Below are positions 8,885-17,842 of a stretch of 64,000 bases of DNA, piece by piece. The stretch is from NCBI GenBank assembly GCA_963750295.1, contig CAVVPY010000006.1:1-64000 (forward strand). Reading direction: 5' to 3'. Made by a program: the position numbers and the translations under genes. Position 1 is the first letter of the stretch. Each line of letters opens with the position of its first letter. This DNA is from CAVVPY01 sp963750295 (GTDB taxonomy: Bacteria > Actinomycetota > Actinomycetes > Mycobacteriales > Jatrophihabitantaceae). The notes beneath the pieces were generated by a model. The model ran no database searches. It saw nothing but the letters and a program-made list of their open reading frames with translations, and was not told the DNA's origin.

Positions 8885-9292
8885 CCGACGCCTGCCGACT
8901 CTCGGCAGATGAGTCACGTTCCGATGCGCGCGCTATTGAGATCCATATGCGCTCGGCTCAGGAACCCAAGCAGTCGCGCAGACCGGTTCAGGAGCGCCGC
9001 GAAGTTCGATTGCACTTGAAGCTTGGTTCGACCGGTGCGTCCAGGTTCCCGTCGAGTGACCAACCCTCCGCTGCGTAGGTCAGCAGACCTTTGCCGCGAC
9101 CGACATCCGTCCAGACCCAGGGTCCCGTGCTGATGTGGCGTCGCGCCGGGTCATCAACGAACGAGCGTGGCCGGTCTCGACCTAAAGGATGACCGACTTG
9201 CCAAAAAACCATCCGCTTGGTGGATGCCCAGCGGTGTGGCGCAGATCGATGCTGCCCGCATCACCCGTCCCGATCTCGCAAAGGAGTCACAG
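8885..9292. other. Intergenic stretch after the cyclase
   Basis: It begins with the 8892-8908 hairpin. Further on, a 74-codon frame on the minus strand (8988-9212) contains the plausible protein-like segment WVWTDVGRGKGLLTY. It has no ribosome site and no recognisable family, so it is not called; it may be a gene relic. The last 20 bases hold the ribosome site (AAAGGAG) of the next gene. Confidence 0.5.
8892..8908 (+). terminator. Short hairpin after the cyclase gene
   Basis: Perfect 7-bp stem CTGCCGA/TCGGCAG with a 3-nt loop, eight bases past the cyclase stop codon. There is no T-tract, as is common for actinobacterial terminators. Confidence 0.5.
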
Positions 9293-10271
9293 ATGATCAC
9301 AACCACTCGCGCGCGACGCTCTCTTACCGTCGCCGCGTGCACGCTCGCCGCGGCAATCGGCACAGGCGGCCTCGGCACGTCCGCATCGGCCGCAAGCAGC
9401 AACTTGTTCGCCAAGATCGCTTCCGACGGCTCGGCCATCGCCGGCAACGGGGTGTCCTCGTAGCGTCCGGTTGGGAACCGGGCGGTACGAGGTGACCTTC
9501 AGCCAGGATGTCAGTGGCTGCGCATACGTGGCAACCACGATGAACTCGTACTCGCAGGCGATCCAGGTTTTCACCGCGGGCGGCCGCTCGTCCGCGGACG
9601 GCGTCTACGTCGAGACCAAGAACCAGGGCGGCGGGCTGACCTCAGCGCCGTTCGATCTGGTCGTCGACTGCGGGAGTGCGACGACGCCATACGCCGTCGT
9701 CGGCTACTCCGCTGATCTGGTCCGGTCGTCCCCCGGAGTTGCGCTCGCGAGCCTCGGAGCCGGGCGCTACACCCTCACCTTCCCGAGCACCGTGAGCAGC
9801 TGCGCCGCGATCGCGACCGTCGGCGACCCGGGCAACGCGCTCGTCTTCGCGCCGTCGGGCGTGTACACGGGTGAGAAGACGAATGCCCAGACCATCTACG
9901 TCGAGACCAAGAACCCCGGCGGCGGGCTGCAGAGCGGCGTGCCGTTCCATCTCGCGGTGATCTGCCCGACGACCGCAAACTCCGATGCCCTGCTGGTCAA
10001 TGCCCAAGGCGTGACGGCGCGCGGATCGAAGCACATCGCCAGCTACGAGACGTCGACCGGCAACTACCTCGTGGTCGGCTGGAACGCACTCACCTCGTGC
10101 GCCACTGTCGTCACTCGCGGTTCGCTCAACCGGGCAGTGCCGTTCACCCCGTCGACTGTCGAATGGGTCCCCGGCCCGGCGTCCAACACCGTGGCCGTGC
10201 AGGTGCGTTCGCTGCTCGGCTTCGGTGGCGGCTTCGACGAGCAGTCCTTCCACGCAGCACTCGTGTGCTGA
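9293..10271 (+). pseudogene. Secreted protein of three ~85-residue repeats, split by one-base frameshift
   Basis: The ATG at 9293 follows AAAGGAG and starts a clear signal peptide (RRSLTVAACTLAAAIGTGGL, then SASAA). The frame stops at 9461-9463. Deleting one base at 9461 joins it seamlessly to the next frame (GNGVSSSVRLGTGRYEVTFS), which runs to 10271. The mature part consists of three homologous units, each with a beta-rich core, a paired-Cys pattern and a closing VVDC, AVIC or ALVC. Two units carry YVETKN-GGGL. I do not recognise a named family; the pattern suggests repeated beta-sandwich domains in an exported protein. As written only 56 residues would be made. A sequencing error is possible. 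Confidence 0.75.
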
Positions 10272-10445
10272 ACCGCGGGGCTCCTTGGGATCCGGGCCAC
10301 CTGGCTCGGACCCCTCGCTGCCTGATGGGACTGTTCACGAGGTCCGTACATCGCCGTCCGTCCGATCGGGTCCTGTACGTCGTCCGAGGGCCGAGGTCAC
10401 CAGCCGCCGATGGAGACGTCGGCGGTGCCGTCGGTGACTGCGTAC

Positions 10446-10757
10446 GGCCTGCGCTTCCCCCGCCGAGCAGGTCGTTCGCGTACTCGGGTTCGGCGTAGTG
10501 CGAGAGGACCACAACGCCGATGTCCGGATGCGTGTGACGCAGCTCCACCGCCATCCGGATGCTTCGTCGGTGAAGCTCGGGGGCATGCGGACGTCGGTCA
10601 CGACCACGTCCGGTTCGTCGATGGTGAGCACGTGTAGCAGCGTGGGCAGGTCGACGCACTCCGCGGTGACCTCGAGATCGGGCTGCAGGTTGATCACCTG
10701 GCAAATGCCCTCGCGCATGAGCAGCGAATCCTCGGCGACCACCACCCGCAGGCCCAT
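10446..10757 (-). pseudogene. Response-regulator receiver domain, frameshifted and truncated
   Basis: From ATG 10757 the frame encodes the front of a NarL/LuxR-type receiver: VVVAEDSLLMREGICQVI with the acidic pair, and PDVVVTDVRMPP with the phospho-acceptor Asp. Near 10566 a missing base moves the reading to the next frame, where the rest is unmistakable (IRMAVELRHTHPDIGVVVLS, HYAEPEYANDLLGGGSAGR). After that point the receiver's last helix and the expected C-terminal HTH are absent. The gene is a remnant. It lies 105 bp downstream of the PLD-like gene on the same strand and has no partner kinase nearby. Confidence 0.8.
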
Positions 10758-10862
10758 ACCGCGGAGCCTAACGGCGGGCGCCCCGGTGCGCCTGCGGAGT
10801 GGATGTTGGGCCGGGCCGCGCGGGCCAGGCTCGTATCGGCCGTAACCAGAGCGCGACCGCGC

Positions 10863-12467
10863 TCAGAACCGGTGGCCGTATCTCATGCGAATCGGACGCC
10901 CGTCGGGGTCGTACACGAGCCGGTAGAGCGGGGTTGCCCAGGCGAGCGTCGCTCGTGACAGACGCCGGGCTCGATATGGGCGAAGCCGGCCAGGTGGGCG
11001 TGGCCCGCGCCGGCCGTTGTCGTGCCAGCCCTGCAGGCGGTCGGCGCTCTCGGCGAATGCGGCGAACGCTGTTGCCGGGTCGAGCAGGTCGGTGTCATCG
11101 CCGGTCGCCCGGTCGAGGTGTTCGCGGGCGAGTTCGAGGCGCAGCTGGCGGGCGAAGCGTCGGGCGCCGTGTCCGAACCCGTCGAGGGTGCGGGGCGCAC
11201 GCTGGTCGAGTGAGTCGTCGACGACTGCGCTGGACAGCTCCGAGTCGTGGGTCCACGACCTTCGGTTGATGTTGTCCGACCCGACCGAGGCCCACACGTC
11301 GTCGACCACGCAGACCTTGGCGTGGACGTAGACCGGGGTTCCGGCGTGGTTCTCGATGCCGTAGACGGCAACCCGCTGCGCGGCGGCGGCGCGCAGCACG
11401 TCGAGGGCCTGCTGGCGGCCGACGAGGTTCGGTGGCATCGACACCCGACCGTCCTGGTCGGGATGGTGCGGGACGACCGCGATGAGATGCAGGTGCTCGT
11501 TCGCGCGCAGCGCCTCGGCGAAGCAGTGCACGATCTCCGGTGACCAGAGGTACTGGTCTTCGACGTAGATGATGCTGCGAGCGCGAGCGAGGACCTTGGC
11601 GTACCCGCGGGCCACGCTGCGCTCCCCGTTGGGCGCGAAAGGGTAGCCGGGGTGCCGGTTGCCGTAGGTACGCAGGATCTGGATGTTCATGCTGCCGACC
11701 GGCGCCGGGTCGGGCATCGGTGCCGGCAGCCGGCCCGGCCGTTGATCGTCGCGGTGGAGCCGTTGACTGAGCAGGTTCACCGGGTTGCGGGTCAGCGGCG
11801 CGGGGTCTTCCCACCGTTCGCGAAAGGTGGTCTCGACGTCGGCCACGACCGGTCCGCGCAGCGCGAGTTGCACGTCGTGCCACGGCGGCCGCTCACCGTA
11901 GACCTGCGCCATCGGCTGTCGTTGTGCGTCGCCGTGATGATCGCTGCCGTCACGGCGGCTGTGGCACAGGTCGATACCGCCTGCGAAGGCGACGTCGAGA
12001 TCGGGTCGGCCCGGATGGCGCAGGACGACGAACTTCTGGTGGTGGGACCCGCCGGGACGCACCCGCATGTCCAGCAGACATTCGCCGCCGGCCGCCTCGA
12101 TCTTCTCGCCCAGATGACGATTCTGTTGCTCGCTGAAAGACAGCCGGTCCACATGCGAGCGCCAGATCAAACCCTTGACCGTCACGCCGCGCGCGGCGGC
12201 CGTGCACAGCGCGTGCGAGATGTCGGTACCCAGGTCGTCCAGGTGCTGGTCCGGATCACCGCGCCAGTCGGTGAACATGACCAGGTCACCGGTCCGCACC
12301 TGCTCGATCCGGCGTAGCAGTTCGCCGAAGTACCGATCGCCGTGCACCAGCGCCACCGCGTCGTTTCCGGACGTCCATGCCCTGCCGTCACCGCGTCGTC
12401 GATCCAGCCGGGTCGCCCTGTTCCCGCGCTCCTCGGCAGTGAGGAACCAGTCGGTTGCGGTCATCAT
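10863..12467 (-). CDS. Phospholipase D family protein (two HKD motifs)
   Basis: This protein of about 534 residues starts at ATG 12467. The frame stays open further upstream, but that part resembles no PLD and overlaps another candidate. Two HxK(x)4D-type motifs are present: SHHQKFVVL with D in the following strand and FAGGID (H143, K145), and YVHAKVCVVDD followed by GSDNINRRS. Both are needed for the phosphatidyl-enzyme mechanism, so the enzyme looks intact. The family cleaves or transfers phosphodiester head groups (PLD, cardiolipin synthase). There is no signal peptide and no membrane segment, so it is likely cytosolic or peripheral. The substrate cannot be told from sequence. Confidence 0.88.
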   Translation of the reverse strand: MMTATDWFLTAEERGNRATRLDRRRGDGRAWTSGNDAVALVHGDRYFGELLRRIEQVRTGDLVMFTDWRGDPDQHLDDLGTDISHALCTAAARGVTVKGLIWRSHVDRLSFSEQQNRHLGEKIEAAGGECLLDMRVRPGGSHHQKFVVLRHPGRPDLDVAFAGGIDLCHSRRDGSDHHGDAQRQPMAQVYGERPPWHDVQLALRGPVVADVETTFRERWEDPAPLTRNPVNLLSQRLHRDDQRPGRLPAPMPDPAPVGSMNIQILRTYGNRHPGYPFAPNGERSVARGYAKVLARARSIIYVEDQYLWSPEIVHCFAEALRANEHLHLIAVVPHHPDQDGRVSMPPNLVGRQQALDVLRAAAAQRVAVYGIENHAGTPVYVHAKVCVVDDVWASVGSDNINRRSWTHDSELSSAVVDDSLDQRAPRTLDGFGHGARRFARQLRLELAREHLDRATGDDTDLLDPATAFAAFAESADRLQGWHDNGRRGPRPPGRLRPYRARRLSRATLAWATPLYRLVYDPDGRPIRMRYGHRF

Positions 12468-12519
12468 CCCATCGAACGCGGCCGCAAACGCTACGTCCAG
12501 GCGGTCCGGCCGACCGCCG

Positions 12520-12723
12520 TCAGGCCACGTCGCCGGGATACGTTTCGAGGGCGGCGGTGTCGGGATCCGGTCCGCCGTCGTAGCGGCAGCGAAGCGCGGG
12601 CTCGGCCACCGGTTCCACATGCCGGGTGCGCCGACGTACGCCGGAGGAAACGCCTTGCTTCACGACAGCCTGAACAGGCTCGCCGCACCCGATGCAGGTC
12701 GTGGGTCGTTGCGGCTTGGACAT
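12520..12723 (-). CDS. Small Cys-containing protein, unknown
   Basis: This 67-residue frame begins MSKPQRPTTCIGCGEPVQ at ATG 12723. It has GC-rich third positions throughout and a CxxC pair near its start, suggesting half of a zinc knuckle, with one further Cys. It ends with an acidic Pro/Asp stretch. There is no clear ribosome site. It lies just upstream of the PLD-like gene on the same strand (52-bp gap) and divergent from the flavoprotein, so it could be the first gene of a two-gene operon. Evidence is codon usage and position only. Confidence 0.4.
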   Translation of the reverse strand: MSKPQRPTTCIGCGEPVQAVVKQGVSSGVRRRTRHVEPVAEPALRCRYDGGPDPDTAALETYPGDVA

Positions 12724-12904
12724 AGTCTGTAGCAAACCACGGAACGTGCACCGCCCGAGGCTCATCACGGCCAGCGCGCGGCGCGGCCGGATACCTCGTG
12801 CACGACCAGTGGTTCGGACCTTCCGTACGAATGGGCCTTCGCAGTACAGTTCGCCCGAACTCTGCATTGGGCGTGAGCAGGGCTACGCCTTCCGGGAGGT
12901 TGCG

Positions 12905-14146
12905 ATGGCGATCGCTGTCGTGGGCGCGGGCCTCGCAGGACTGCACCTTGCCCTGCGGCTGCACCAGTCCGGAGTCGACGTGGTGCTCTACGGCGACAGG
13001 ACACCGGATGACCTGCGGGCCGGTCCGATGCTCAATACGGTGGCCAGATTCGGGCACACCCGGCAGCGTGAGGCGGCGCTCGGCCTGCCCGCGTTGCCGG
13101 CGCGAACGTCCGGTGTGCAGTTCTCGATCCGCACCAACCCCGATCTCGGCAACCCAGAGCTGTCGTTTCGGGGAGCTCCGCGCGATCCGTGGAGCTTTGT
13201 CGACATGCGCATCGTGCAGGCGGACGCGCTCGAGAGCTATCTCGCCCGCGGCGGGCGCTACGAAGTCCGCACGCTGAGCAACGACGACATCGTCGCGCTC
13301 GGCGACACGGCGGAGCTGGTGGTCGTGGCCGCCGGTCGCCGTGGACTCGACGACCTGTTCGCCGTGGACGAGCAACGCTCGCCGTTCGCCGACCCGCAGC
13401 GCCAACTCTCGGCGATGTTCGTCGACGGCTTGCAGACCTTGCCGGGCGCGGATTTCGGCTACCACGTGATCCCCGGCGTCGGCGAAGTGTTCCAACCGGC
13501 ATTCACCACGGCCGACGGCGACGTTGCCGGTCTGCTGTTCGAGGGCGTGCCCGGATCGGCGTTCGCCGGATTGGCCGCGACGGACTACGCCAAGGATCCG
13601 GCCGCGTACAACCAGGACGTGCTGGCCCTGCTCGATCGCCATCTACCCGACGTGGCTGCGCTCGCAGATCGCCGGGCATTCGGGGTTCGTGGACCACGAG
13701 ATGTGCTGCGAGGGGCGATCACTCCGCGGGTCAGACGCGCGGCGATCAGCCTTCCGTCCGGCACGTGGGCGCTGGCGGTCGGTGACGCCTGGGTGACGAA
13801 CGACCCGGTCACCGGCCAGGGTGCGAACACTGCGTCCCACTGCGCGTGGGTCGCGGCGCGGGCCATCGAGGCCGGCGGTCCGTACGACGCGGCCTTCTGC
13901 GGCCGCGTCGCAGACGCGATGTGGTTGTTCGCCGGCGCGGTGACCGAATGGACGAACGCCACGCTGCGCGAGCCACCCGATCACGTGCTGGGATTGTTCG
14001 TTGCCGCGGCCCAGGACGACCGAGTGGCCGACGCCCTCATCGAGAACTTCAACGATCCGCCGTCGATGTGGACTGCGCTGAGCTCGCCTGAGGGTGCAAC
14101 CGCGTTTCTTGACGCTGTGCCGCATCGGAGCCGGGAACGCGTGTGA
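12905..14146 (+). CDS. Styrene-monooxygenase-like FAD-dependent oxidoreductase
   Basis: This 413-residue protein starts at ATG 12905 with GGGAGG seven bases upstream. It opens with the FAD-binding Rossmann motif (AVVGAGLAGLHLALRL, residues 4-19). It also has a second FAD contact, ALAVGDAWVTNDPVTGQGAN, like the GD motif of flavin hydroxylases. Lack of an NAD(P)H-binding motif and the overall pattern match the StyA/styrene monooxygenase superfamily, whose members take reduced FAD from a separate reductase. No reductase gene is adjacent. It is translationally coupled to the LuxR-type regulator downstream (GTGTGA overlap). The likely role is epoxidation or hydroxylation of a small aromatic or polyketide-like substrate; this is inference. 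Confidence 0.75.
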   Translation: MAIAVVGAGLAGLHLALRLHQSGVDVVLYGDRTPDDLRAGPMLNTVARFGHTRQREAALGLPALPARTSGVQFSIRTNPDLGNPELSFRGAPRDPWSFVDMRIVQADALESYLARGGRYEVRTLSNDDIVALGDTAELVVVAAGRRGLDDLFAVDEQRSPFADPQRQLSAMFVDGLQTLPGADFGYHVIPGVGEVFQPAFTTADGDVAGLLFEGVPGSAFAGLAATDYAKDPAAYNQDVLALLDRHLPDVAALADRRAFGVRGPRDVLRGAITPRVRRAAISLPSGTWALAVGDAWVTNDPVTGQGANTASHCAWVAARAIEAGGPYDAAFCGRVADAMWLFAGAVTEWTNATLREPPDHVLGLFVAAAQDDRVADALIENFNDPPSMWTALSSPEGATAFLDAVPHRSRERV

Positions 14147-16548
14147 CACCGGCTGTCACGCCTTCATTGCCGGGTCTGAAGCAGGCCGCGATTTCCACGC
14201 GTGAGGCCGAGGTGCTGGACGCGCTCGCCGACCGTCTGACGAATGCCGAGATCGCCGGGCGCCTGGTCATCTCGATCCGCACTGTCGAGCACCACGTATC
14301 CGCGCTGCTCCGCAAACTCGGCGCGGACAATCGGCGCGCGCTCGCGACGATCGCGCGGTCCCGCCAGGAATCCGCCGTACCGGCCGAACTCGCGCGCCGG
14401 CTACCGGCCGCGCTGACCTCCTTCGTGGGACGCGAATCCGAACTCGCGTCGGTCCAGACTGCGCTCGCCGGAGCCCGGCTGGTGACGCTCGTCGGGCCCG
14501 CGGGTGTGGGCAAGACCCGGCTCGCGGCCGAGGCGGCGCGTCACGCGGACGCCACGGCCGAGGTCTTCTTCGTCGACCTGACCGCTACGAGCGGCGCCAC
14601 CACGGTGCTCGCCGCGATCGCGACGGCCGTCGACCTGAGCGAGCAGCAGGACCGGTCACTGCCCGCGGCGCTCGCCCACCGATTCGGCACGCGCGAAACC
14701 GTCCTCTTGCTCGACAACTGCGAGCACGTCGTCGACCACGTGGTCGACGTGGCGACGGCGCTGCTTGACGCTGCACCTCGACTGAGCGTGCTGGCGACGA
14801 GTCGCGAGGCGCTGGCCGTCCCCGGTGAACGAGTCGTGCCCGTCCCGCCGCTGCCCATCCCGGCGGACGGCAGTGCGACGGACGCGGTGCGGGCCAGCGC
14901 GTCGGTGCAGCTGTTCAGCGATCGCGCGACTGCATCCGGCAGCGGCTTCTGTCTCGACGAGACCACGGCGGCCGCTGTGGCGTCCATCTGCCGTCGGCTC
15001 GACGGGATCCCGCTCGCGCTCGAGTTGGCTGCTGCGCAGGTACCGGCTCTGTCCCCGCAGCAGATCGCGGACCGACTGCGCGACCGGTTCGGTCTGCTGC
15101 GCGCACCGGCACGCGGCCGTTCTGGTCACCATCAGACATTGGAAGCAGCGATCGCATGGAGCTACGACCTGCTCGATGCTCGTGAGCGGGCGCTGCTCGA
15201 CCGGCTCTCGGTGTTTCGCGGGACGTTCACGCTCGAGGCGGCAGAACTCGTCGCCGCGGGCTCGCCGGTCGACGTCGTCGACGTCGTCGACCTGGTCGTG
15301 CGCCTGGTCCGCAAGTCACTCGTCGTCGCCGAGACGGTCGGCGACGAGATGCGCTACCGGATGCTCGAGACGATGCGGGAGTACGGCCAGCAGCGCCTCG
15401 TCGACGCAGGTGAAACGGCGACGTGGCGCGAACGGCATCGAGGCTGGATGTTCACGCGCATGCGGGACGCGAGCGTCGGACTGTCGTGCGGCGTCGTCCC
15501 CACCTGGCTCGACGTGCTCGACGACGACCTCGACAACATGGAGGCCGCTCTCGAATGGAGCATGACCACGCCGGAACGGGCAGCTGAGGCACTCGTGGTG
15601 GTGCGCGGCCTCGAGCGTTATTGGATGGCCCGCGGTGTCCGGCGCGCACATGGCGTCCGCTGGTCGACAGCAGCCGCCGAACGGGCCACGACCGTGGCAC
15701 CGGCGGCGCGCGTCGAGGGTTTGCTCGGCGCCGTCCTGCTCCTGATGTGGAGCGACCTGCAGGCCGCGCGGCTGCTCGCCGACAAGGCAGCGCACCTGGC
15801 CGACACGAGCGGTGACCCGGTCGCGCGCGGGTATGCCGCCCTCGCCCGTGCGTGGGTCGCCCTGTTCGCCGGCGCAACGGACGAGGCCGCGGCGCGCGCG
15901 GCCGATGCAGCCGCGTTGATGGATCCAGCCGATCCGATCTCGCCGTGGGCCGACGTGGCCCTCGCGGTAGTGCGCGGCTGTGCCGGTGACCACGAGGGCG
16001 CCGCCACCCGGGTGCGTGAGCTGGCCGGGGTGTTTCGCGCGAACGACGATCCGCACCTCTACGGCTCGTGGCGGGGCACGGCCGCCGACTTCGCGGTCGT
16101 CTCCGGTGACCTCGCCGCTGCCCGAGCGGACGTCGAGGAGGCGCTGCGCGAAGCCCGGTCGGCCGACTGCGCGTCGTGCGAGTCGCAGGCGCTCGCGTCC
16201 GCCGCCCTGCTCGACGCCGACCCCGCCGCCCGCCTGCGCACCGCCCGGACAGCGGTGCGGCTGGCGCACGACATCGGCGAACCGTGGGGTGTGCTGTGTG
16301 CCCTCGAAGTCACCGTCGGAGCCCTCGCCGGCGTCGGGGCGGTCGAGGACGCCGCCCTGCTGTCTGGTGCCACTCGCGCCGCGCGCGCCGCGCTGGGGCT
16401 GGTGGCGATCCTGCCGGGACGGTCGGCTGCGCTCGTCCGCGGCGAGGAGGTCGCTCGCCAAGCGCTTGGCCCCGATGCGTTCGCTGCGTTCACCAAGGAC
16501 GGTCGGGGGCTCGGCTACACCGCTGCCGTCGCGCAGGCGTTGTCCTAG
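14143..16548 (+). CDS. LuxR-HTH / NB-ARC-type ATPase transcriptional regulator
   Basis: This 801-residue GTG-start protein overlaps the preceding stop codon by four bases. Residues 17-72 form a LuxR/GerE helix-turn-helix (STREAEVLDALADRLTNAEI, then TVEHHVSALLRKLG). An NB-ARC/STAND-like ATPase follows: P-loop GPAGVGKT at 118-125, ETVLLLDNCEHVV as Walker B, and LATSREAL as sensor. The C-terminal half is helical and TPR-like, with no catalytic motifs. The HTH at the N-terminus reverses the common LAL order (ATPase first, HTH last), though the HTH-first order is known in actinobacteria. Coupling to the flavoprotein suggests it regulates, or responds to the substrate of, that enzyme. Confidence 0.88.
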   Translation: MTPAVTPSLPGLKQAAISTREAEVLDALADRLTNAEIAGRLVISIRTVEHHVSALLRKLGADNRRALATIARSRQESAVPAELARRLPAALTSFVGRESELASVQTALAGARLVTLVGPAGVGKTRLAAEAARHADATAEVFFVDLTATSGATTVLAAIATAVDLSEQQDRSLPAALAHRFGTRETVLLLDNCEHVVDHVVDVATALLDAAPRLSVLATSREALAVPGERVVPVPPLPIPADGSATDAVRASASVQLFSDRATASGSGFCLDETTAAAVASICRRLDGIPLALELAAAQVPALSPQQIADRLRDRFGLLRAPARGRSGHHQTLEAAIAWSYDLLDARERALLDRLSVFRGTFTLEAAELVAAGSPVDVVDVVDLVVRLVRKSLVVAETVGDEMRYRMLETMREYGQQRLVDAGETATWRERHRGWMFTRMRDASVGLSCGVVPTWLDVLDDDLDNMEAALEWSMTTPERAAEALVVVRGLERYWMARGVRRAHGVRWSTAAAERATTVAPAARVEGLLGAVLLLMWSDLQAARLLADKAAHLADTSGDPVARGYAALARAWVALFAGATDEAAARAADAAALMDPADPISPWADVALAVVRGCAGDHEGAATRVRELAGVFRANDDPHLYGSWRGTAADFAVVSGDLAAARADVEEALREARSADCASCESQALASAALLDADPAARLRTARTAVRLAHDIGEPWGVLCALEVTVGALAGVGAVEDAALLSGATRAARAALGLVAILPGRSAALVRGEEVARQALGPDAFAAFTKDGRGLGYTAAVAQALS

Positions 16549-16683
16549 CTGTCACCGCACTCACGGCACCTGGCCCGCAGCGACCGTCCGGTGAGGATGG
16601 GTGGTTTCTACCGATGTGCCGGCGACACGCGGGTTGCAAGATCCGCTGAGACAAGACTTTGCCGCACAAGCAGTGGAGGAAAC

Positions 16684-17778
16684 ATGACCGCATCGACTGA
16701 GACCCAGGTCGACGCCGCCGAGGCGCTGGGCGAACGCCTCTTCACCGAAGGCATCGGCGCATTCCATCTCACCTGCGTCTACCTCGGCGTCCGGCTCGGC
16801 CTGTTCGGCGCCCTGGCCGAGACGCCCGGTCTGAACGCCCGCGAACTCGCCGCAGCGACAGCCATCGATGAGCGGTACGCCGTCGAATGGCTGCAAGCAG
16901 AGACGCTCGCCGGGCTGCTGGTCGCCGACGCCACGGACTACACGACCGCCCGGTTCACCCTCGCGGACGGTGTCGAGGCGACCCTCGTCGACGAGATCAA
17001 CCCGGGCTATGTCGGTGGTCTCCCGCTGGCCGTCGCGGCCATCGGCACTGCCAGCGCCCACCTGGTCGATGCGTACCGCACCGGGTCCGGCGTTCCGGTC
17101 GAGGCCTACGGACCCGACATGGTGCCGGCCCAGGCGGCGTTCAACCGTCCGGCGTTCGTGAACGAACTGGCGGCCTCGTGGCTGCCCGCGATTCCCGATG
17201 TCTACGAGCGCCTCCGCGACGCGGGCAACCCGGCACGCGTCGCGGACGTCGGCTGCGGCTGCGGCTGGTCGGCGATCGAGCTGGCGAAGGCGTTTCCGCA
17301 CATCACCGTGGACGGCTTCGACGCCGACGAGGGATCCATCGAGCAGGCCCGCCGCAACGCCAAGGAGCACGGCGTCGACGACCGGGTGGCCTTCAACCTC
17401 GTCGACGTGTCGAGCACGACGTACGGGTCCGGTGACTACGACGCGGTGTTCTTCTTCGAGTGCGTGCACGACTTCGGCCGTCCCGTCGAGGCGTTGGCCG
17501 CCGCGCGCGCTGCGGTCACCAGCACCGGCTCGGTGATCGTCATGGACGAGCGCACCGCCGACCTGCCCCAGCCCGGGGATCCGGTGGAAACCTTCTTCGC
17601 CCTGGTCAGCGCGACCTGGTGCCTGCCGCAGAGCCGGGTGGTTCCGGACTGTGAGGCCCCCGGGACGGTCATGCGGGCCGCAACCATGGAGGCGTTCGCC
17701 CGGCGCGCCGGCTGGGCCGGCGTCGAGGTACTGCCGATCGAGAACGTGTTCTTCCGGTTCTACCGCCTGGTCACCTGA
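16684..17778 (+). CDS. Class I SAM-dependent methyltransferase with N-terminal winged helix
   Basis: This 364-residue protein starts at ATG 16684 after GGAGGAAAC. Residues 20-100 resemble the dimerisation winged-helix of O-methyltransferases (LGVRLGLFGALAETPG, then LNARELAAATAIDERYAVEWL). The SAM-binding motif I is VADVGCGCGWSAIELA (187-202), with the acidic ribose contact in VDGFDADEGS and a further FNLVDV segment. This architecture matches the small-molecule methyltransferases and rotenone-type regulators seen in actinobacteria. It lies 135 bp after the LuxR/ATPase gene, same strand, and may belong with the flavoprotein in tailoring a metabolite. The substrate is not determinable. Confidence 0.83.
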   Translation: MTASTETQVDAAEALGERLFTEGIGAFHLTCVYLGVRLGLFGALAETPGLNARELAAATAIDERYAVEWLQAETLAGLLVADATDYTTARFTLADGVEATLVDEINPGYVGGLPLAVAAIGTASAHLVDAYRTGSGVPVEAYGPDMVPAQAAFNRPAFVNELAASWLPAIPDVYERLRDAGNPARVADVGCGCGWSAIELAKAFPHITVDGFDADEGSIEQARRNAKEHGVDDRVAFNLVDVSSTTYGSGDYDAVFFFECVHDFGRPVEALAAARAAVTSTGSVIVMDERTADLPQPGDPVETFFALVSATWCLPQSRVVPDCEAPGTVMRAATMEAFARRAGWAGVEVLPIENVFFRFYRLVT

Positions 17779-17842
17779 CCCGGCGGCTGACCTGCGGCTG
17801 ACCCGCGACTGAACTGTCGGTCGGCGCTGGGACGATGCTCAG

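Noticed and set aside
8988..9212. 74-codon minus-strand frame with a protein-like segment
   Set aside because: Some coding-like codon usage but no start signal or family; too weak to call, noted as a possible relic.
12905..17778. Full biosynthetic gene cluster
   Set aside because: No core synthase (polyketide, peptide, terpene) is present; only tailoring-type enzymes and a regulator are seen.
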